The position numbers and the translations under genes were made by a program. The notes beneath the pieces were generated by a model that saw nothing but the letters and a program-made list of their open reading frames with translations, did no database searches and had not been told where the DNA came from. 64,000 bases of DNA from CAYQMF01 sp964418595. Lineage in GTDB: Bacteria > Planctomycetota > UBA1135 > UBA2386. This document shows, piece after piece, positions 51,756-60,182 of this stretch. Position 1 is the stretch's first letter. Each line of letters begins with the position of its first letter. The DNA lies in NCBI GenBank assembly GCA_964418595.1, contig CAYQMF010000019.1, positions 5,405 to 69,404 of the forward strand, in the 5' to 3' direction.

Positions 51756-53024
51756 GTGACGGCGCCCATCCGCAGCGACCGGCGCAGGGCGATGCTCGCG
51801 GCGCTCGCCCTGGGCGGCATCCCCCTCCTGATCGCCCTCGACACGGCGATCGCATGGGTCCGCGGCTTCACGTCCCACAACGCCACCCCCTTCGCAGTCG
51901 CCGGGGTCGCGGCGCTGTTCGTGGCCGGCCTCGCCGCCCTCCTGCTCCGCGCGCGTGGTCGGGCCTGGCTCGCCGCGCGCGCGCGACAGTGCGTCCTCCT
52001 CGCCGGCACGCTCCTCGTCGCATGGACCGCCGCCGAGCTGCTCATCGGCGCCATCCTCGGCACGGCCGGCCTCTACCATCACGGCCCACCCGGGCTCACC
52101 ACGACCCTGCACCCGCGCGAGGACATCATCCGCGGCGTACACGGGCCCTCGCGCCTGACCTTCAGTTCGCTCGGGATCCGCGGCCGCGAGCTGCCCGCCG
52201 ACCGCGCCATCCGGCGCATCCTCTGCGTCGGTGGCAGCACGACGCTCTGCTACTACCTCGACGATGCGGAGACCTGGCCCGCGGTCCTCGAGCAGGGCCT
52301 GCAGGCGGCCGGTCACCCGTGTTGGGTCGGCAACCTCGGCCAGAACGCGTTCGCCACGCGGCACCACGTGCTCTTCACCCGCTACAGCGGGCTCCTGCGC
52401 GCAGTCGACGACGTGATCTTCCTGGTCGGCTTCAACGACTTCATGAAGGCGCTCCTCGGCGGCCCGGTGGGCGGCGGCGGAGGGAGCCAGCCGCTCTGGC
52501 TGCAGTCGCCGATGGTCACCGCGATCCAGAACGCGTACCAGACCAACCGCGCCCGCGACCGGCTCACGGAGGAAGACCAGTTCGCCGGCGTGTACCAGGC
52601 GCGGCGTCACCTCCGCCAGTCGGCCCGCCTCTCCGCGACGCTGCCGGATCTCACCGCCGACCTCTCGGCCTACGTGGACAACCTGCGCGCGATGGTCGCC
52701 CACGTTCGCGCCGCAGGTGCGCTGCCGATCCTCGCATGCAACCCGGTGAAGTGGCACGCCGGCGGCAGCGCCGACGACGAACTCTGGTTCGGACACACCG
52801 ACGCCGGCACCGTGCTGAGCGTCGAGGCGCTGCAGGCCGGGTTGCGCCGCTTCACCGACGCCACCCGCGCCCTCGCCGGCGAACTCGCCGTTCCCTACGT
52901 CGACCTCGGCTCCCTCGACGGTGACGACGCCGTGTTCTTCGACGACTGCCACTTCACGGAGGAAGGCGCCCGCCGGGTCGCCGCCGCCTTCCAGGCCTGG
53001 TTCGTCGCCAACGCGGGGCGCTGA
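51756..53024 (+). CDS. Membrane-anchored SGNH-hydrolase-like protein
   Basis: A 422-aa protein starting at GTG 51756, with about three membrane helices in the first ~110 residues. The rest is SGNH-like: block I in ILCVGGSTTLCYYL, block III as GFNDFM, and the Asp-His pair in DDCHFTEEGARRVA near the C-terminus. It is a shorter relative of the protein at 12373, without an IPT/TIG-like domain. Similar proteins in envelope-polysaccharide loci add or remove O-acetyl groups; here it stands alone beside ispG. Ser in GGSTT could be the nucleophile. Confidence 0.82.
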   Translation: MTAPIRSDRRRAMLAALALGGIPLLIALDTAIAWVRGFTSHNATPFAVAGVAALFVAGLAALLLRARGRAWLAARARQCVLLAGTLLVAWTAAELLIGAILGTAGLYHHGPPGLTTTLHPREDIIRGVHGPSRLTFSSLGIRGRELPADRAIRRILCVGGSTTLCYYLDDAETWPAVLEQGLQAAGHPCWVGNLGQNAFATRHHVLFTRYSGLLRAVDDVIFLVGFNDFMKALLGGPVGGGGGSQPLWLQSPMVTAIQNAYQTNRARDRLTEEDQFAGVYQARRHLRQSARLSATLPDLTADLSAYVDNLRAMVAHVRAAGALPILACNPVKWHAGGSADDELWFGHTDAGTVLSVEALQAGLRRFTDATRALAGELAVPYVDLGSLDGDDAVFFDDCHFTEEGARRVAAAFQAWFVANAGR

Positions 53025-53037
53025 CCCACCCGGTTGC

Positions 53038-53043
53038 TAGGAT
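53038..53043 (+). promoter_or_regulatory. -10-like element TAGGAT before ispG
   Basis: TAGGAT, preceded by GC, lies 8 bases before the ATG at 53052. No ribosome-binding site is seen in those 8 bases. Confidence 0.4.
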
Positions 53044-53051
53044 TCGCCGCG

Positions 53052-54260
53052 ATGCACACCCCAAAGAGGCGCCCCACCCGCTCGGTCGCTGTCCGCGGCG
53101 TGCCGCTGGGCGGCGGCGCGCCCGTCGTCGTGCAGTCGATGACCAACACCGACACCGCCGATGCAGCCGGCACCGCCGCGCAGGTGGCCGAGCTGTTCCG
53201 CGCCGGCTCCGAACTGGTCCGCATCACGGTCAACAACGATGCCGCGGCCGCCGCGGTGCCGGAGATCCGGCGCCGGCTCGAGGACCTGGGCGCCGACGTG
53301 CCCCTGATCGGCGACTTCCACTACAACGGCCACGTCCTGCTCCGCCAGTTCGACGCGTGCGCCCACGCCCTCGACAAGTACCGGATCAACCCCGGCAACG
53401 TCGGGCGCGGCGCCAACCACGACAAGAACTTCGCGACTCTCATCCGCATCGCCATCGAGCACGACAAGCCGGTGCGCATCGGCGTCAACGCCGGCTCCCT
53501 CGACCAGGATCTGCTGCGGAGCCTCATGGACGCCAACGCGCGGCAGAGCGAGCCTCGCGACGCCGATGCGGTCTGGCTCGACGCGATGGTCGAGAGCGCG
53601 TTGCGTTCCGCGCACGTCGCGGAGGAACTCGGCCTGCCGCGCGATCACATCGTGCTGAGCTGCAAGGTGAGCAAGGTGCAGGAGCTGATCGCGGTCTACC
53701 GCGCGCTCGCGGCGCGCACCGACCACGCCCTGCACCTGGGGCTCACGGAGGCGGGCATGGGCAGCAAGGGCCTCGTCGCATCGACCGCAGGCCTCGCGGT
53801 GCTGTTGCAGGAGGGCATCGGCGACACCATCCGCGTGTCGCTGACGCCGGAGCCCGGCGGCCCGCGCACGGCCGAGGTGCGCGCCTGCCAGCAGATCCTG
53901 CAGGCACTCGGCATCCGCCCGTTCATGCCGGAGGTCACCGCGTGCCCGGGCTGCGGGCGCACCACCAGCGCCACCTTCCAGCACCTCGCCAAACACGTCG
54001 AGACGTTCCTCGCCACGCGCATGCCGGTGTGGAGCAAGGCCAAGCCGCGCGTCGCCGAGCTGAAGGTGGCCGTCATGGGCTGCGTCGTCAACGGTCCGGG
54101 CGAGAGCAAGGCCGCCCACATCGGGATCAGCCTCCCCGGCACCGGCGAGGCGCCGCGGTCGCCGGTGTACATCGACGGCGAGCACGCCTGCACGCTCGAG
54201 GGGCCGACCCTGACCGCGGACTTCCTGAAGCTGATCGAGGACTACGTCGGGCGCATGTGA
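53052..54260 (+). CDS. ispG: 4-hydroxy-3-methylbut-2-enyl diphosphate synthase
   Basis: A 402-aa enzyme of the MEP isoprenoid pathway (methylerythritol cyclodiphosphate to HMBPP). Landmarks are VVVQSMTNTDTAD at the N-terminus, LIGDFHYNGHVLL, KYRINPGNVG and GLTEAGMGSKG. Cluster ligands Cys298 and Cys301 (CPGCGR) and Cys344 with Glu351 (MGCVVNGPGE) are all present. Length is that of the short, bacterial two-domain form. No other MEP gene is adjacent. A hairpin with a 16-base loop follows the stop. Confidence 0.97.
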   Translation: MHTPKRRPTRSVAVRGVPLGGGAPVVVQSMTNTDTADAAGTAAQVAELFRAGSELVRITVNNDAAAAAVPEIRRRLEDLGADVPLIGDFHYNGHVLLRQFDACAHALDKYRINPGNVGRGANHDKNFATLIRIAIEHDKPVRIGVNAGSLDQDLLRSLMDANARQSEPRDADAVWLDAMVESALRSAHVAEELGLPRDHIVLSCKVSKVQELIAVYRALAARTDHALHLGLTEAGMGSKGLVASTAGLAVLLQEGIGDTIRVSLTPEPGGPRTAEVRACQQILQALGIRPFMPEVTACPGCGRTTSATFQHLAKHVETFLATRMPVWSKAKPRVAELKVAVMGCVVNGPGESKAAHIGISLPGTGEAPRSPVYIDGEHACTLEGPTLTADFLKLIEDYVGRM

Positions 54261-54269
54261 GGCGCCCTG

Positions 54270-54299
54270 CGGCGACCGGTAATCCCACGGCCGTCGCCG
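54270..54299 (+). terminator. Hairpin after ispG
   Basis: A 7-bp CGGCGAC/GTCGCCG stem with a 16-base loop begins 9 bases after the ispG stop. No T-run. Confidence 0.35.
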
Positions 54300-54349
54300 G
54301 GACTGGGGACTCACGCGGCCCACGTCGGGCTGCCCATCCCCGGCACCCC

Positions 54350-55447
54350 ATGAACCCCACTGTCACCGCCCTCGTCGCATCCCTGTCGCTCACCGCTGCC
54401 CTCAGCGCCCAGTTCGGCCTCAGCACGACCGTCGTCAGCACCACGCGCACGCCGCGCAGCATCGTGCTGGCGCCACACCCCGTGGGGTTGCACGCGATCG
54501 TCTCGATGAGCCAGCAGAGCGAACAGATCCCGGTCGACGTCACCTTCGCCAACGCCCCGGTCGTGGGCGTCTCCGCCCTGCACTCCCGCGACCAGTACTG
54601 CGACGCCTGGTGGACCGATGCGTTCGGCGGACGCCTCCTCACCGCGCACCGTGCCGGTGGCATCCAGCTCTGGGACGCGGCCTGGCCGGCGGTCACCGGC
54701 CCGCTGCCGCAGCTCGGCTTCACCCCCACCAACTACAGCCACGAGGGACTCGAGACCTGGACCGACGTCACCGGCCAGGCCTTCGTCCTCTACAGCGAGC
54801 AGCACACGAACCCGAACGGGCAGGGTGGGCTGCGAGTGTACGGCCTCGGCGCCAGCGCGCTGACCCCCGTCGGCCAGAACCTCATCACCGGCTCGGCGGG
54901 TCGACACCTCGAGGTGAGCGCCAACGGCGCGCTGGTCTGGCAGTGGAGCGACCAGAACAACAACCAGCTCGATGGCGTGCTGCGCGTCTACAACACCAAC
55001 AACTACACCGGCAACCCCACGCTCGTGAACACGGTCCCGTATCCGTTCACCTACGGGTATGGCGACACCGATCTCGAGCGCAACCACTCGAGCACGACGC
55101 TGGTCTCGGCCATGGGCTTCGACGGCCTCGCGGCGATGAACATCACGACGCCGACCAACCCGGTCATCAACACCATCGTCGGCCCGCAGCAGACACTCTT
55201 CTTCGACGGCGTGACCTTCGTCCCCGGCACCGACTTCGCCCTCACCTGGGGCTACATCAAGATCGGCACGAGCGAGATCGACTTCATGCTCTTCCTCAAC
55301 ACTTCGACGCCGGGCGTGGCCACGCCGATGGGCTCTGCGATCTTCCCGGGCTACCGCGTCGACGATGCCAAGATCCTCTGGAACCACCTCTACGTGGTCG
55401 GCCGCACGCGCACCACGAACCTGCAGTCGATCGTGGTCGTCTATTAG
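54350..55447 (+). CDS. Exported protein of unknown function, probably a beta-propeller
   Basis: A 365-aa protein starting at ATG 54350 with signal peptide MNPTVTALVASLSLTAALSA. The mature part is all-beta with short spaced strands (GGRLLTAHRAGGIQLWDAAW, GGLRVYGLGASALTP), which fits a propeller of the LVIVD or YVTN type. Asn/Thr content is high (NTNNYTGNPTLVN), unusual for the local GC bias and typical of secreted proteins in this group. No catalytic motif. Confidence 0.7.
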   Translation: MNPTVTALVASLSLTAALSAQFGLSTTVVSTTRTPRSIVLAPHPVGLHAIVSMSQQSEQIPVDVTFANAPVVGVSALHSRDQYCDAWWTDAFGGRLLTAHRAGGIQLWDAAWPAVTGPLPQLGFTPTNYSHEGLETWTDVTGQAFVLYSEQHTNPNGQGGLRVYGLGASALTPVGQNLITGSAGRHLEVSANGALVWQWSDQNNNQLDGVLRVYNTNNYTGNPTLVNTVPYPFTYGYGDTDLERNHSSTTLVSAMGFDGLAAMNITTPTNPVINTIVGPQQTLFFDGVTFVPGTDFALTWGYIKIGTSEIDFMLFLNTSTPGVATPMGSAIFPGYRVDDAKILWNHLYVVGRTRTTNLQSIVVVY

Positions 55448-55506
55448 GAGACGTGGAGGGAGGCGGCTCCGCACGCCCGCGTAGGAGCTGACGCGCCCAA
55501 GGCGCG

Positions 55507-55536
55507 CAGCTCGACGGCGACAGCGGAGTCGAGCTG
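55507..55536. terminator. Two-way hairpin between convergent exported-protein genes
   Basis: Perfect 9-bp arms CAGCTCGAC/GTCGAGCTG with a 12-base loop lie 60 bases after one stop and 72 bases before the other. No T-run. Confidence 0.4.
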
Positions 55537-55547
55537 TCTCATCCCGT

Positions 55548-55562
55548 AAGGACCGTGTCCTT
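55548..55562. terminator. Second small hairpin, AAGGAC-CGT-GTCCTT
   Basis: A perfect 6-bp stem with a 3-base loop, 12 bases after the previous hairpin. On the plus strand one more T follows the right arm (GTCCTTT). Together the two hairpins probably separate the convergent genes. Confidence 0.35.
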
Positions 55563-55607
55563 TCGGAAGCGGGACCATCGATGCTCGTCGCTGCGACCGA
55601 TGCGGCC

Positions 55608-56813
55608 CTACTGCAGGCGCAGCGTCGAGTTGTTGCCGAGGAAGATCACGCCGGTCGCGCCGCGGACGAGCACGGCCTGGGTCGCGAGGTCCATCGGCGG
55701 CAGGCCGACGGGCACGCCGACCTGCCAACAGTTCACGCCGGAGTACGACGGCGCGACCTGCGCGGGCAGCGACACGAGCGGGCCGAGCGGGTCGAGCCCG
55801 AGCTGGCCGTGGATGCCGGGGATCTGGATCGGCATGCTGGCGAGCCTGCCGATGAACAACGTGGTGAACTCGGTCTCTGCCACCACCGACTTGTAGGGGA
55901 AGAACGTGCACAACGTCGCCGACCCGCCGCCGTTCTGCAGGTCGCAGTTGGTGCCGAAGAAGTCGATCTTCAGTGGCGCGCCGAAGCTCGGCCCCTGCGG
56001 CATGAACGCGGTGCCGCCGAGCGCGGTCCCGCCGCGCAGATAGGTGCCCTCGTTGTGCAACAGATGCGACACCGCGGGCGGCAGGTTGAACTTGCCGGAC
56101 GCGAAGTACGCGTGCGACACGGTGTTCGCGCTCACCTCCTTGCCGAGCAGGAGGGAGCGGGTGATCCCGGCGGGATCGCGGATCGGCTCCGGCGAGTGGA
56201 ACGGCGGCGACGCCGCGTTGATGAGGTTGACCGCCGTCCCCGTCACCGTGCCGGTGGCGAGCGTGTAGGGCGACCATTGGATCGCGCCGCTCGGCAGCGC
56301 CCACATGAGCTTGGTCACGCTGCCATTGTCCAGCGCAAGCTTGGGGTCGCGCGCCCCCGCTGGCGCCCCTGTCACCGGGTTCGCGCTTCCGAACGGACCC
56401 GAGGTCGTGCCGCGCGTGCGCCACAGGAACCCGGATGTCGTCTCGTACACGAGCGTGCGCAAGTCGGGGCTGATGGTGCCGGCCCAGATCGAGTCCGTCG
56501 GGTGATCGACGACCACATCGCCCACGAACGTCGCCAGGTCGCAGTTGAAGGTCCCCGTACACAGCTTCCAGCGGACCTCGTTGGGCGCGCGGATCGCGGC
56601 CACGACGTAGAACACCGCCGGCGAACTCGACCCCGGATGCCGGCGCAGTTCGAGCTGGCGGACTTGCTCCACCGGACACGAGGGCGTCGACAGACCCGTC
56701 GGTCCCAGTGCGGGGAACGGCGTCGGTCCGATGACCTTGATCGGTCCCTGCGAGGCGTTCTGGGCGACGACGGCGCTCGTCGAGAGGAGTACGAGGAGCA
56801 GGGCGGTGCGCAT
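55608..56813 (-). CDS. Exported protein of unknown function
   Basis: A 401-aa protein starting at ATG 56813, with signal peptide MRTALLLVLLSTSAVVAQNA. The body is rich in Gly, Thr, Pro and Ser with short beta-strands (LRTLVYETTSGFLWRTRGTT) and resembles propeller-type exported proteins. The C-terminal ~90 residues (LGLDPLGPLVSLPAQVAP, GATGVIFLGNNSTLRLQ) resemble a small beta-sandwich seen at the end of many exported proteins of this lineage, perhaps a sorting domain. Several Cys may form disulfides. A -10-like TAGGAT (56828-56833) lies 14 bases upstream. Confidence 0.7.
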   Translation of the reverse strand: MRTALLLVLLSTSAVVAQNASQGPIKVIGPTPFPALGPTGLSTPSCPVEQVRQLELRRHPGSSSPAVFYVVAAIRAPNEVRWKLCTGTFNCDLATFVGDVVVDHPTDSIWAGTISPDLRTLVYETTSGFLWRTRGTTSGPFGSANPVTGAPAGARDPKLALDNGSVTKLMWALPSGAIQWSPYTLATGTVTGTAVNLINAASPPFHSPEPIRDPAGITRSLLLGKEVSANTVSHAYFASGKFNLPPAVSHLLHNEGTYLRGGTALGGTAFMPQGPSFGAPLKIDFFGTNCDLQNGGGSATLCTFFPYKSVVAETEFTTLFIGRLASMPIQIPGIHGQLGLDPLGPLVSLPAQVAPSYSGVNCWQVGVPVGLPPMDLATQAVLVRGATGVIFLGNNSTLRLQ

Positions 56814-56862
56814 GGGAGATGGCTGGGATCCTATCCGCGCCCGCGGGAGGCGTGTTCCGGCG

Positions 56863-59349
56863 CTAACTCCCCATGATGACGACCGGCCGCATTCCCACCC
56901 AGTAGTCGGCGTGGTCGGCGAGCACGTGCGTGCGGTAGCTGCTGCGCGCCTTGGCCGGAACCTGTTCGAAGTAGCCACCCCGCAGCACGCGGTAGCCGCT
57001 GTCCGGCTGCGCCCGGAAGCCATCGCCGGGGCGTGCCGGGTTGCCATAGCTGCCGGGCCCATCGGCGCACCACTCCGCCACGTTGCCGTGCATGTGGTGC
57101 AACCCGAACGGGTTCGCGCGCAGCGAACCAACCGGCGCGTGCAGCGCAAAGCCGTCGTCGTGCCCCACCCACTCCGTCGGCCGATCGGGATAGGCGTCGT
57201 GCAGCGATTTGTCGGCGAGATTCGCGCAGCCGACCAGCGCCGCGTCGTCGTCGCCGGTCCACCACGGGCCCTCGGAGCCGGCGCGACACGCGTACTCCCA
57301 CTGTGCCTCCGTTGGCAGCGCCAGGCCGAACCGACGCAGCCAGAGGTCGGCGTCGTCCCACGTCACGTTCTCGAGCGGGTGGGAGTCGTCGAGCGCAAAC
57401 CGGCGTGCGAGGTCGATGCCGGCGTGGAACTGGCTCGGGCGCTGACCGCTCAGGCGCGCCCATTGGCCCTGGGTGAGTTCGTGCTTTGCGATCAGGAACG
57501 CGGCGAGTTCGACGCGATGCACGGGCGACTCGTCGGGCTCCGCGGCCGGCAGGTAGCGCGCGGCCTTGGGATCGATGCTCTGCTGCCCGAGCGTGCACGT
57601 CCCGGCAGGCACGAGCACGAACACGAGCCCGGTGTCCACTCCGATCCGCAGCATGCCATCGTCGCCGCGCCTCGGCGCCGACCCGGAGCGTGCATGCCAG
57701 AACTCGGCGAGCCCGCTCTGCGGGTCGAGCCCGAGCGGCACGAGACCGAAGGTCGGCGTGATCGCCGCGCCGGAGGCGTAACGCGTCGAGCTCTCCACCG
57801 CGGCCAGCGCGCGCGCCCACGCGACGCTGTCCCCGATGGTCTGCGCCGCCAGCGCCTCGATGTGCGCGATCCGCGCGCGCACCCTCGCCAGCGGACCATC
57901 CGCGCCGAGGAAGGTCCCGATCTCGGCGGCGAGGTCCTGTTCCCCCGGCAGTGGCGCCCGCTCCCGCCAGTGGACGAGGCGGGGGCGCAGCAGCGTCTCG
58001 GCATCCGCGCACCACGTCTCGAGGCGCGCGAGCATCGCCGGCGTCTCGGGCCACAAGCGTTCTTCGGCTTCGAGGCGCAGGTCGCGCAGCACCGCTGCGT
58101 CGACGCGCTCGAGGGCGCGCTGCTCGCTCGCGCGTAGCGAGACCATCGCGACCATCACGCCGACCGTGATTCCCAGCGCCACCGCCAGGGCCGCGAGCGA
58201 TGCCGCTGCGAGCGGATTGCGCTGCGTCCAGCGCACCAGCCGCCGGCGCAGGCTTGGCGGCTCGGCGTGGATCGGCTGGCGGGTGCGTACGCGCTGAAGG
58301 TCGTCGGCGAACGCCGCCGCGGTCTCGTAACGGCGTTCCGGATCCACGTCCATCGCTGTGGCCAGCACCACGCGCACCTCCGGCGGCAGCGCGCCATTGA
58401 TGCGACAGGGATCGCGCGGCCGCCCCTCGAGGATGGCTCGGAAGAGACTTTCCCGCGTCGCGCCGGTGAACGGCCGCACGCCGCACAGCGCTTCGTACGC
58501 CGTGACACCGAGCGAGTACACGTCCGTCCTCGGCCCGTTGCGCGCGCGGTCGCCGCGCACCTGCTCCGGCGACATGTAGGCCGGTGTGCCGAACACCATC
58601 CCGGAGTGGGTCAGCGTCGCGTGCTGATCGGCGTCGTCGTAGGCGAGACCGAAATCGACGATCACCGGCGTGCCGTCGCGGCGCAGGAGGATGTTGCTCG
58701 GCTTGATGTCGCGGTGCACGACGCCCGCGCGGTGAGCCGCGTCGAGTGCCCGCGCCGTCGCCTCCAGGACTTCGAGCACCCGCGCGTTCCGCGTCCAGGC
58801 ATCGGCATCGGCGGTGGTCGAACCATCCGCGCGCGGCAGAGCCACCGCCTGGGTCGTCCCGGGTGCGCTGCGCTCCAGATGGCTCGAGAGCGGGGCGCCA
58901 TCGACCAGTTGCATCGCGAGGAAGGGCCGTCCCTCCACCACGCCCGTCTCGTACACCGTGCAGATCCCAGGGTGCGCCAACCGAGAGACCACGGCCGCCT
59001 CGCGCCCGAAGCGCGCCAGGGCGTCGGCGCTGGCGGACAGCCCCGTCTCGACCAGGACCTTCAGCGCTACTTCGCGCGGGAGCCTCAGGTCGCGCGCCAG
59101 GTAGACCACGGCCTGCCCACCCCGGCCGAGTTCGCGCGCGATGGCGTAGTCGCCGATGCGCGATGGCCCCTCCGCCGCCTCCGCCCGGGCCATGAGGCTC
59201 AGGTACTCGCGCGCCACCGCTTCCACGTGGCCCGGGTAGCGGGCAAGGTAGGCCGCCAGCGGCCGCTGGCGCCCCTCCGCCCGATCGCGCAGGAGGCGGT
59301 TGACGAAGTCAGCCAGTGTGTCGGGGCTGGAGGCGTCGTCGGTGACCAT
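56863..59349 (-). CDS. Ser/Thr protein kinase with a formylglycine-generating-enzyme-like C-terminal domain
   Basis: An 828-aa protein starting at ATG 59349. The kinase domain (~65-355) has ELGRGGQAVVYLA, Lys97 in VALKVL, catalytic Asp214 in VHRDIKPSN, and Asp232 in VDFGLAYD. A membrane helix lies at ~379-404 (LAALAVALGITVGVMVAMVS). The C-terminal ~220 residues are SUMF1/FGE-like: HELTQGQWARLSG, LENVTWDDADLWLRRFGL, LPTEAQWEYACRAGSEG, GNVAEWCADG and YRVLRGGYF. The active-site Cys pair of true FGE is not seen, so it is likely a sensing or binding domain outside the membrane. Divergent from an ECF-like sigma gene, a frequent planctomycete pairing. Confidence 0.92.
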   Translation of the reverse strand: MVTDDASSPDTLADFVNRLLRDRAEGRQRPLAAYLARYPGHVEAVAREYLSLMARAEAAEGPSRIGDYAIARELGRGGQAVVYLARDLRLPREVALKVLVETGLSASADALARFGREAAVVSRLAHPGICTVYETGVVEGRPFLAMQLVDGAPLSSHLERSAPGTTQAVALPRADGSTTADADAWTRNARVLEVLEATARALDAAHRAGVVHRDIKPSNILLRRDGTPVIVDFGLAYDDADQHATLTHSGMVFGTPAYMSPEQVRGDRARNGPRTDVYSLGVTAYEALCGVRPFTGATRESLFRAILEGRPRDPCRINGALPPEVRVVLATAMDVDPERRYETAAAFADDLQRVRTRQPIHAEPPSLRRRLVRWTQRNPLAAASLAALAVALGITVGVMVAMVSLRASEQRALERVDAAVLRDLRLEAEERLWPETPAMLARLETWCADAETLLRPRLVHWRERAPLPGEQDLAAEIGTFLGADGPLARVRARIAHIEALAAQTIGDSVAWARALAAVESSTRYASGAAITPTFGLVPLGLDPQSGLAEFWHARSGSAPRRGDDGMLRIGVDTGLVFVLVPAGTCTLGQQSIDPKAARYLPAAEPDESPVHRVELAAFLIAKHELTQGQWARLSGQRPSQFHAGIDLARRFALDDSHPLENVTWDDADLWLRRFGLALPTEAQWEYACRAGSEGPWWTGDDDAALVGCANLADKSLHDAYPDRPTEWVGHDDGFALHAPVGSLRANPFGLHHMHGNVAEWCADGPGSYGNPARPGDGFRAQPDSGYRVLRGGYFEQVPAKARSSYRTHVLADHADYWVGMRPVVIMGS

Positions 59350-59431
59350 GGGCGGGCGCCGGGTAGGGATCATCCCGCCCCGCGGCCCTCCACGGGAGAT
59401 CAATCAGCCCCGGCGGTATCCTCAGCCGGCC
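59350..59431. promoter_or_regulatory. Bidirectional control region of the kinase/sigma pair
   Basis: 82 bases separate the two start codons. A 7-bp inverted repeat GGGCGGG/CCCGCCC (59350-59356, 59374-59380) abuts the kinase start. On the plus strand TATCCT (59417-59422) lies 9 bases before the sigma gene GTG. The inverted repeat could be an operator or the start of an mRNA hairpin for the kinase. Confidence 0.45.
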
Positions 59432-60094
59432 GTGGTCGACGACTCCACACCCAAAGCCCAAAACCCGCTGCTGACCACCATCCAGGTCCGCGCCGCGGCC
59501 GGCGGCGATGCGGACTCCCTGGAGTGGGTGGTCCGCCACCTCACCCCCTGGCTGCTGGCCGCGGCGCGCTACCGGCTCGGCCCCCGCCTGCGCGCGATCT
59601 GTGATCCGGAGGACGTCGTCGCTGACGTGTGGACGATCACGCTCCCCCGCCTCGCAGAGCTTGCTGCGCGCGGCGAGCGCGCCACCCCGGTGCTCCTCAA
59701 GTTCATGTCCACGACGCTCTTGCACCGCGTCAACCGGCTCCTCGAGCGCCACGTCCTGGGGAAGCCAGCGGTCGTGTCCCCCGACGACGGGGCCTCGCAG
59801 GCCTCGCGGGGGGGCATCGAACAGCTCCCGGAGCTGGCGACCGCCGTGGTCAGTCGGGTCGCCCGCGCCGAGCGGCGCGACGCGGTCCTCGCCGCCATCG
59901 ACGCGCTGGGTGACGCCGACCGCGAGATCCTGATCCTGCGCGGCATCGAACAGCGGCCCTTGGCGGCGGTGGCCGCCGAGCTCGACCTCGAACCCGGCAC
60001 CGTCGCCGTCCGCTTCCATCGTGCCCTCAAGCGGCTGCGCGCGGCGCTCCCCGACCCGGTGGTCGCCGAGCTGCTCGCGGAGTCCGACGGGTAG
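59432..60094 (+). CDS. ECF-like RNA polymerase sigma factor
   Basis: 220 aa from GTG 59432. Region 2 is VRHLTPWLLAAARYRLGP and CDPEDVVADVWTITLPRL; region 4 is RRDAVLAAIDALGDADREIL, LRGIEQRPLAAVAAELDLEP and VRFHRALKRLRAALPD. This fits sigma-70 ECF-like factors of the kind paired with Ser/Thr kinases in Planctomycetota, where the kinase rather than an anti-sigma factor is thought to control activity. A FixJ-type regulator follows in the same direction. Confidence 0.88.
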   Translation: MVDDSTPKAQNPLLTTIQVRAAAGGDADSLEWVVRHLTPWLLAAARYRLGPRLRAICDPEDVVADVWTITLPRLAELAARGERATPVLLKFMSTTLLHRVNRLLERHVLGKPAVVSPDDGASQASRGGIEQLPELATAVVSRVARAERRDAVLAAIDALGDADREILILRGIEQRPLAAVAAELDLEPGTVAVRFHRALKRLRAALPDPVVAELLAESDG

Positions 60095-60147
60095 CCGCGG
60101 CCCGCATCGCGGCCGGCTCCCCTCGCCACATCCTCGCGACTCCCTCG

Positions 60148-60175
60148 TTGCACTGCGCCCGTGGCCTTCTACAGT
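60148..60175 (+). promoter_or_regulatory. Promoter TTGCAC - 16 nt - TACAGT before the FixJ-type gene
   Basis: A -35-like TTGCAC (60148-60153) and a -10-like TACAGT (60170-60175) are separated by 16 bases; the GTG start at 60183 lies 7 bases downstream. This gives a normal two-part promoter with a leaderless transcript. Confidence 0.5.
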
Positions 60176-60182
60176 CTCGCGC

